Positions 7,565-11,522 of a stretch of 11,522 bases of DNA are shown piece after piece (positions within the stretch are counted from its first letter, which is position 1; each line of letters starts with the position of its first letter). The stretch is from assembly GCA_900552325.1 (NCBI GenBank), contig URZG01000050.1, forward strand, positions 1-11,522, in the 5' to 3' direction. A program made the translations under genes and the position numbers. Under the pieces are notes generated by a model. The model saw only the letters and a program-made list of their open reading frames with translations. It was not told the origin of the DNA and searched no databases. The DNA comes from an uncultured Porphyromonadaceae bacterium. GTDB lineage: Bacteria; Bacteroidota; Bacteroidia; Bacteroidales; Muribaculaceae.

Positions 7565-8858
7565 TACGGACAAACAGCAATCGAAACGTATGCGCACACG
7601 CCGATTTCCCGGCACTGAACTCTTCGATGTGGAGAACTGGCGCGAGATTTCAGCCACTCTTGCGAAAAACAAGACCCGTACATTCCTCACCGGATTCGGC
7701 ATATTCTGGGGAGTGTTCATGCTTGCAGCGCTGCTGGGCGGTGCTCAGGGCGCCAAGGATCTTCTTCTGAGAAACTTCGACGGGTTCGCCACCAACAGTG
7801 CCATTATGGCATCGGGGCGCACATCAATGCCATACAAGGGATACGCCAAGAACCGCTCATACTCTCTTGATATGACTGATGTGGAACGCCTGAGACTTGC
7901 TCTTCCAGAGATAAAAACCGTGACTGCAGACCAGTTTCAAGGCGGTTGCTCGTTTGTGAACGGGCGTCACAGCGTGGCCGGGCAGGTGATGGGTGTGGAA
8001 CCGGAATTTTCCAATGTGATGGAGCCGGTTATCTACCACGGCCGTTTTATAAATGAAAACGACATGTCAACCGGGCGGAAAGTATGTGTTATCGGGAAAC
8101 GTATCGCCGAGCAGATTTTCCCCACGACAGCCGATCCCACCGGGCAGATGATGCAGATCAACGGTATCTCTTATAAAATAATAGGCGTTGCCGGCCAGCT
8201 CAACGAAATACAGATGGGCGGCCGTATAGACGAAGAGGTGCTACTCCCCTTCACGACTTTCAGGAAAGCGTTCGGCACAGGCGAGGAACTTGACATAGTG
8301 ATGCTCGTTGCCCGTGACGGTTACAGGATCGCCGACCTCAAGGACCGTATCCGCCGTGTCATCTATTCACGCCATTACATACATCCGCAGGATGAATCGG
8401 CATTATGGCTTATGGATATATCCGAAGAGTTCGAGAAAGTTGACATGCTCTTTCTGGGGGTCTCGCTCCTTGCAGGCTTCATAGGCTTCTCTACGCTCAT
8501 CGCCGGAATTATAGGCATCGGCAACATCATGTGGGTGATCGTGAGGGAGCGCACTCAGGAAATTGGAATCCGCAGGGCTCTCGGAGCTAAACCGCGCGAC
8601 ATTATTGTACAGATTCTATCGGAAGGGATGGCACTGACATTTATCGCCGGGAACGCAGGGATAACATTCGCCGCCATTGCCCTGGGGATTACCCAGCATG
8701 TCACGGCCAACGAGGTGTCGACCCCACAGTTCCAGCTCTTCCCCGGGCAGGCGTTATGGATAATGGGCGTATTTCTCACGCTCGGATCACTCGCCGGACT
8801 GATTCCGGCCCTAAAAGCAATGAAGATAAAACCGATCGAGGCTCTTTCGTCAAAATAA
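7557..8858 (+). CDS. FtsX/MacB-type ABC transporter permease 2
   Basis: This is a diverged paralogue of permease 1, 433 residues from the ATG at 7557; an in-frame TTG at 7542 is less likely. It has the same order: a cytoplasmic N-terminus, transmembrane segment 1 at about 43-62 (TGFGIFWGVFMLAALLGG), a periplasmic domain at about 63-295, then segments at about 298-326, 355-378 and 397-417. The ATPase-contact loop is VRERTQEIGIRRALGAKP and the end is MKIKPIEALSSK. Both permeases carry DESALW shortly before segment 2. It differs by an N-terminal extension of about 35 residues, the first part rich in Arg and Lys (SKRMRTRRF). The start overlaps the end of permease 1 by 8 nt, consistent with coupled, near-equal synthesis. 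Two different permeases with one ATPase suggest a heterodimer like LolCE, though a homodimer of each cannot be excluded. Confidence 0.92.
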   Translation: MNNTDKQQSKRMRTRRFPGTELFDVENWREISATLAKNKTRTFLTGFGIFWGVFMLAALLGGAQGAKDLLLRNFDGFATNSAIMASGRTSMPYKGYAKNRSYSLDMTDVERLRLALPEIKTVTADQFQGGCSFVNGRHSVAGQVMGVEPEFSNVMEPVIYHGRFINENDMSTGRKVCVIGKRIAEQIFPTTADPTGQMMQINGISYKIIGVAGQLNEIQMGGRIDEEVLLPFTTFRKAFGTGEELDIVMLVARDGYRIADLKDRIRRVIYSRHYIHPQDESALWLMDISEEFEKVDMLFLGVSLLAGFIGFSTLIAGIIGIGNIMWVIVRERTQEIGIRRALGAKPRDIIVQILSEGMALTFIAGNAGITFAAIALGITQHVTANEVSTPQFQLFPGQALWIMGVFLTLGSLAGLIPALKAMKIKPIEALSSK

Positions 8859-8880
8859 TAGAATATAACGAATCACAGAT

Positions 8881-9981
8881 ATGAAAAAAGTATTCAAAAT
8901 CCTGCTCTGGATCATTCTGGGGGCAGTGCTTATCGGAACTTTCGTGTTCCTTTTCATGAACTCCCGTCACAAGGAAACAACTTATGAGACAGTACGCCCG
9001 GAACGAGGCACTGTGGAACGTACCACAGTGCTGACCGGAAAAATCGAACCGCGCGACGAAATCGAGATCAAGCCTCAGATCTCAGGTATCATAACAGAGA
9101 TTCTTGTGGAACCGGGCGACAAAGTGAACAACGGTGACATCATCGCAAAAATAAAGGTGATCCCTGACGAAGGACAACTTTCGCAGGCACAGAATCGGGT
9201 GCAGGTGGCGCGCATCAATCTCGAGCAGACAAAAGCGCTTTATGAACGCACCAGGATGCTTTTCGAGAAGAAATACGAGAGTCGGGAGAAGCTCGAGACA
9301 GACAAGGCCGCCTACGATCAGGCGATGGCCGAACTGGCTCAGGCCAACGACCAGCTCACTATCGTGCGCGACGGGGTATCGGCCTCAAACGCGCAGGGAT
9401 CGAACACTCTTGTACGCGCCACAGTAACCGGTGTTGTGCTGGAAGTTCCTGTAAAGGTCGGTTCATCGGTGATACAGTCCAATACTTTCAATGACGGAAC
9501 TACCATAGCGAAAATAGCCGATATGACCGACCTTATATTCAAGGGCAAGATCGACGAGACCGAGGTTGATCTACTGCAAGAAGGCCAGAGCGTCCGGATC
9601 AGTGTGGGTGCAGTGGCAGGTTCTGATTTCGATGCCGTGATAGAAAAGATTGCGCCTATGGCTACCGACGACAACGGCACCAATACGTTTGAGGTTAAAG
9701 CGGCACTCAACAGCGCTGCAGTAGCCAACCTTCGGGCAGGATATTCGGCAAACGCCTCTGTTGTGCTTGAAAAGGCCGAGAATGTGATAGTCGTGCCCGA
9801 GAGTGTGGTTGAATACAGTGGCGACAGTGCCTTTGTGTACGTGCTAAAGACCGGAAAGCCACAGCAGGAATTCACTCGTACCAACATAACCACCGGTGTC
9901 AGCGACGGAATTAAAGTTGCCGTGACCTCCGATGGAATTAATGAAAAGACCAGCCTTCGCGGTTCTGAAATAAAGAAGTAA
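8881..9981 (+). CDS. Periplasmic membrane-fusion protein (HlyD/MacA family)
   Basis: The 366-residue adaptor would link the inner-membrane permeases to the outer-membrane channel. It begins with KKVFKILLW and a hydrophobic run to about residue 26, an uncleaved N-terminal anchor as in MacA rather than a lipobox. The first half of the lipoyl-like domain is at about 55-92 (KIEPRDEIEIKPQISGII, then VEPGDKVNNGDIIAKI), followed by a helical hairpin at about 97-165 (QAQNRVQVARINLEQTKALY, REKLETDKAAYDQAMAEL), the second lipoyl half at about 176-215, and a beta-barrel domain with KIDETEVDLLQEGQSVRISV. The hairpin is short, similar to MacA-type adaptors. It follows permease 2 after 22 nt and precedes the TolC-type gene by 5 nt, so the parts of a tripartite exporter are encoded together. 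Confidence 0.93.
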   Translation: MKKVFKILLWIILGAVLIGTFVFLFMNSRHKETTYETVRPERGTVERTTVLTGKIEPRDEIEIKPQISGIITEILVEPGDKVNNGDIIAKIKVIPDEGQLSQAQNRVQVARINLEQTKALYERTRMLFEKKYESREKLETDKAAYDQAMAELAQANDQLTIVRDGVSASNAQGSNTLVRATVTGVVLEVPVKVGSSVIQSNTFNDGTTIAKIADMTDLIFKGKIDETEVDLLQEGQSVRISVGAVAGSDFDAVIEKIAPMATDDNGTNTFEVKAALNSAAVANLRAGYSANASVVLEKAENVIVVPESVVEYSGDSAFVYVLKTGKPQQEFTRTNITTGVSDGIKVAVTSDGINEKTSLRGSEIKK

Positions 9982-9986
9982 ACCTT

Positions 9987-11306
9987 ATGAATATAAAAAC
10001 ATATACTGCCGCACTGGGATGCCTGGCGGTTCTCGCCGGCGGCTCACCGGAAGCCGCGGCTGAGGTCTGGACTCTCGACTCATGCGTGGACTATGCCCTG
10101 ACTCACAACATATCGCTCCGCAAGCAGCAGCTGCGTACAACTTCCGGAGAACTTGATGTGACAGCGGCTAAAGACGCATTCCTCCCTACCCTTTCCGGTT
10201 CGGCGTCCGAGTCTTTCAACTTCGGACGCGGTCTGACCACCGACAACACATACGTGGACCGAAACACATCCAATTTCCAATGGGGACTTAATCTGAATGT
10301 GCCGCTGTTCCAGGGGTTGGAGGATGTAAGACGGCTGAAAGTAGCCCGCTCCACTCTTGAACAGACACTCCTGGTATACGAGGCGGCCAAAGATGATCTG
10401 ACGCTCAATATTATCACGCAATATCTTCAGGTCTTATACAGCCGCGAAGTGGAGACTGCGGCCAAAAACCAGCTGGCATACTCTGAATATGAGGTGGAAA
10501 GGCAGTCAGAACTTGTGGAAGCAGGCAAAGTGCCGGAAGCGGACCTTCTCAATGCCGAAGCGCAACGCGCTCAGGACCGTCAGCAACTTGTGTCGGCCAC
10601 AGCCGATGTGGCCACCCAGCTCATCACCCTGGCGAATCTGCTGCAGCTCCCTGCCGCTGATGACTTCGATGTGGCGGCGCTCGATGACGACTCAGCGCTC
10701 CTCCCCTCCGCAGAGACTGTGATGGCCGATGCCTCGGTGCGCAACAGCGCCCTCCTCGCCGCGCGCCAGGGTATCAAAGTGGCCGACAACAATATCTCGC
10801 TTGCGAAGTCAGGCTGGATTCCCCGTCTGAGTTTCACTGCAGGAACAGGTTCAAGCTACTACACTGTGGGCGGGATGCCCAACGAGGGGTTCGGGGCACA
10901 GATGCGCCACAACTACTCCACCTATCTCGGCTTTCAGCTCAACATCCCTATTTTCGACGGATTCTCCACTCGTAACAATGTGCGCCGGGCTCGCCTTCAG
11001 CGCCTGGAAGCCGAACTTGAAGCAGACAGACAGGAATCTGAACTTTTCAAGACAATACGGTTGGCGCATACCCAGGCGACAGGCGCACGCGACAAATACC
11101 TTGCCTCCGACGAGACACTGGAGAAAACACGCCGGTCGTTCCTCGCCACTCAGGAAAAATATTCCCTCGGACGTGCTACCCCTTACGAATTCGAACAGGC
11201 CAAGACAAACCTTTTTCAGATCGAAATTTCACGGCTGCAGGCCCGCTACGAATACATACTTCGCTGCCGTATCCTACGTTTTTATCAGAAAGAGCCGCTA
11301 CTCTGA
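9987..11306 (+). CDS. TolC-family outer-membrane efflux protein
   Basis: The 439-residue protein would form the trimeric outer-membrane channel and periplasmic tunnel of the exporter. A signal peptide is visible (MNIKTYTAALGCLAVLAGGS), with a likely signal peptidase I site after Ala-Ala-Ala25. The Cys at residue 12 is too early and lacks a good lipobox. Two OEP repeats follow, at about 28-215 and 230-430. Each has a helical part and a membrane-strand part: NFGRGLTTDNTYVD with LNLNVPLFQG in the first, SSYYTVGG with LGFQLNIPIFDGF in the second. The repeated 'L-N-(V/I)-P-(L/I)-F' motif is typical of the family. The helical sections are rich in Ala, Gln, Glu and Leu. It lies 5 nt after the adaptor gene and is the last gene before a strong terminator. 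The substrate is not evident. Confidence 0.94.
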   Translation: MNIKTYTAALGCLAVLAGGSPEAAAEVWTLDSCVDYALTHNISLRKQQLRTTSGELDVTAAKDAFLPTLSGSASESFNFGRGLTTDNTYVDRNTSNFQWGLNLNVPLFQGLEDVRRLKVARSTLEQTLLVYEAAKDDLTLNIITQYLQVLYSREVETAAKNQLAYSEYEVERQSELVEAGKVPEADLLNAEAQRAQDRQQLVSATADVATQLITLANLLQLPAADDFDVAALDDDSALLPSAETVMADASVRNSALLAARQGIKVADNNISLAKSGWIPRLSFTAGTGSSYYTVGGMPNEGFGAQMRHNYSTYLGFQLNIPIFDGFSTRNNVRRARLQRLEAELEADRQESELFKTIRLAHTQATGARDKYLASDETLEKTRRSFLATQEKYSLGRATPYEFEQAKTNLFQIEISRLQARYEYILRCRILRFYQKEPLL

Positions 11307-11345
11307 CCTCTGAATTTCATTTGCACAATGGCCTCAAAATTGGCC

Positions 11346-11371
11346 AAAAAGGGGCTTCACGGCCCCTTTTT
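11346..11371. terminator. Rho-independent terminator of the export operon, possibly bidirectional
   Basis: AAAAAGGGGC (11346-11355) pairs perfectly with GCCCCTTTTT (11362-11371) around a 6-nt loop, TTCACG. The T run on the + strand gives efficient termination after the TolC-type gene, whose stop is about 40 nt upstream. The matching A run on the left means the same structure could stop transcription arriving on the - strand. Confidence 0.92.
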
Positions 11372-11392
11372 GCAAAATATCCTGCAAAAATA

Positions 11393-11422
11393 TTGATGGT
11401 TGAGAAAAATGTTGTAACTTTG
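11393..11422 (+). promoter_or_regulatory. Bacteroidetes-type sigma-ABfr promoter
   Basis: TTG at 11393-11395 and TAACTTTG at 11415-11422 match the -33 (TTTG-like) and -7 (TAnnTTTG) elements of the primary Bacteroidetes sigma factor, with 19 nt between them. A transcript would be expected to start around 11427-11431, giving a leader of about 60 nt before the likely start codon at 11488. It lies directly after the terminator of the previous operon, where a new transcription unit should begin. Confidence 0.85.
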
Positions 11423-11433
11423 TGTTTAACAAC

Positions 11434-11466
11434 ATGAATGTGCAACAATCCGAAGTTGCTGCATGA
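11434..11466 (+). other. Possible 10-codon upstream reading frame A
   Basis: ATG at 11434 opens MNVQQSEVAA and stops at TGA 11464-11466, overlapping the next ATG in an ATGA junction. It begins only a few bases after the expected transcription start, so translation would be nearly leaderless and is doubtful. The sequence is not enriched in one amino acid, so it is not an obvious amino-acid attenuator. Confidence 0.2.
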
Positions 11467-11495
11467 AAAACGTAGAAGTGATCACTTATGATTAA
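11463..11495 (+). other. Possible 10-codon upstream reading frame B
   Basis: ATG at 11463 opens MKNVEVITYD and stops at TAA 11493-11495, overlapping the candidate main start at 11488 by 8 nt. If translated, it could couple translation to the downstream gene. No clear ribosome site precedes it. Confidence 0.22.
11476..11487. repeat. 12-bp perfect palindrome abutting the start codon
   Basis: AAGTGATCACTT (11476-11487) equals its own reverse complement and ends immediately before the ATG at 11488. It overlaps the purine-rich stretch AGAAG (11474-11478) that could be the ribosome site. It may be an operator half-site pair. Chance alone would give a few 12-bp palindromes in a window this long. 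Confidence 0.3.
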
Positions 11496-11522
11496 AAGTG
11501 CCCTTGAAAAAGTAATCAGCGA
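11488..11522 (+). CDS. Start of an unidentified gene (runs off the window)
   Basis: ATG at 11488 opens MIKSALEKVIS and stays open to the window edge, about 11 residues. It lies about 60 nt after the expected transcription start of the promoter at 11393-11422, and AGAAG lies 9 nt before it. These residues are too few to name the product; the sequence begins like a soluble amphipathic helix with no signal peptide. The start is inferred from promoter spacing and from both other nearby ATG frames closing within 10 codons. Confidence 0.5.
   Translation, partial: MIKSALEKVIS

Noticed and set aside
11329..11346. TGGCC/GGCCA inverted repeat just before the export-operon terminator.
   Set aside because: It is only 5 bp long and adjoins a far stronger terminator stem, so it is probably incidental.

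Overview
The window looks like a chromosomal segment of a moderately GC-rich member of the Bacteroidales, possibly Muribaculaceae-like. The reasons are a Bacteroidetes-type promoter at the right end (TTG, 19 nt, TAACTTTG), weak or absent Shine-Dalgarno sequences before most genes, an OmpA-family lipoprotein with a long coiled-coil stem, and a MacAB-TolC-like export operon with two separate FtsX-type permeases. All genes read on the + strand. There is no sign of an insertion sequence, phage, CRISPR array, tRNA or rRNA.

Region 1 (1-2947) is the end of a histidine-utilisation operon: the C-terminal part of a probable urocanate hydratase (hutU), then complete histidine ammonia-lyase (hutH) and imidazolonepropionase (hutI). 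HutH makes urocanate from histidine, HutU makes imidazolone propionate, and HutI opens the ring to formiminoglutamate. No enzyme for the last step (FtcD or HutG) is in the window. Region 2 (2949-4544) is dnaB, the replicative helicase, whose ATG follows the hutI stop after a single base. The tight packing from hutU to dnaB suggests one transcript, an odd pairing of an amino-acid catabolic pathway with an essential replication gene.

Region 3 (4669-5523) is an OmpA-family lipoprotein with a 10-bp inverted repeat in its leader and a strong Rho-independent terminator after its stop. Region 4 (5656-11306) is a five-gene export operon: MacB/LolD-type ATPase, FtsX permease 1, FtsX permease 2, membrane-fusion protein, TolC-type outer-membrane protein. 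Together these could span both membranes: ATPase in the cytoplasm, permease pair in the inner membrane, adaptor in the periplasm and channel in the outer membrane. The substrate cannot be read from the sequence. A second strong terminator closes the operon.

Region 5 (11372-11522) is the regulatory start of another gene that runs off the window: a good Bacteroidetes promoter, two very short overlapping reading frames, and a 12-bp perfect palindrome touching the most likely start codon.

Most of the window is ordinary core and housekeeping material. The points that merit a second look are the hut-dnaB junction, the overlapping hairpins after the OmpA-like gene, the paired divergent permeases, and the leader at the right end. 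I see no clear evidence of a wholly new system.
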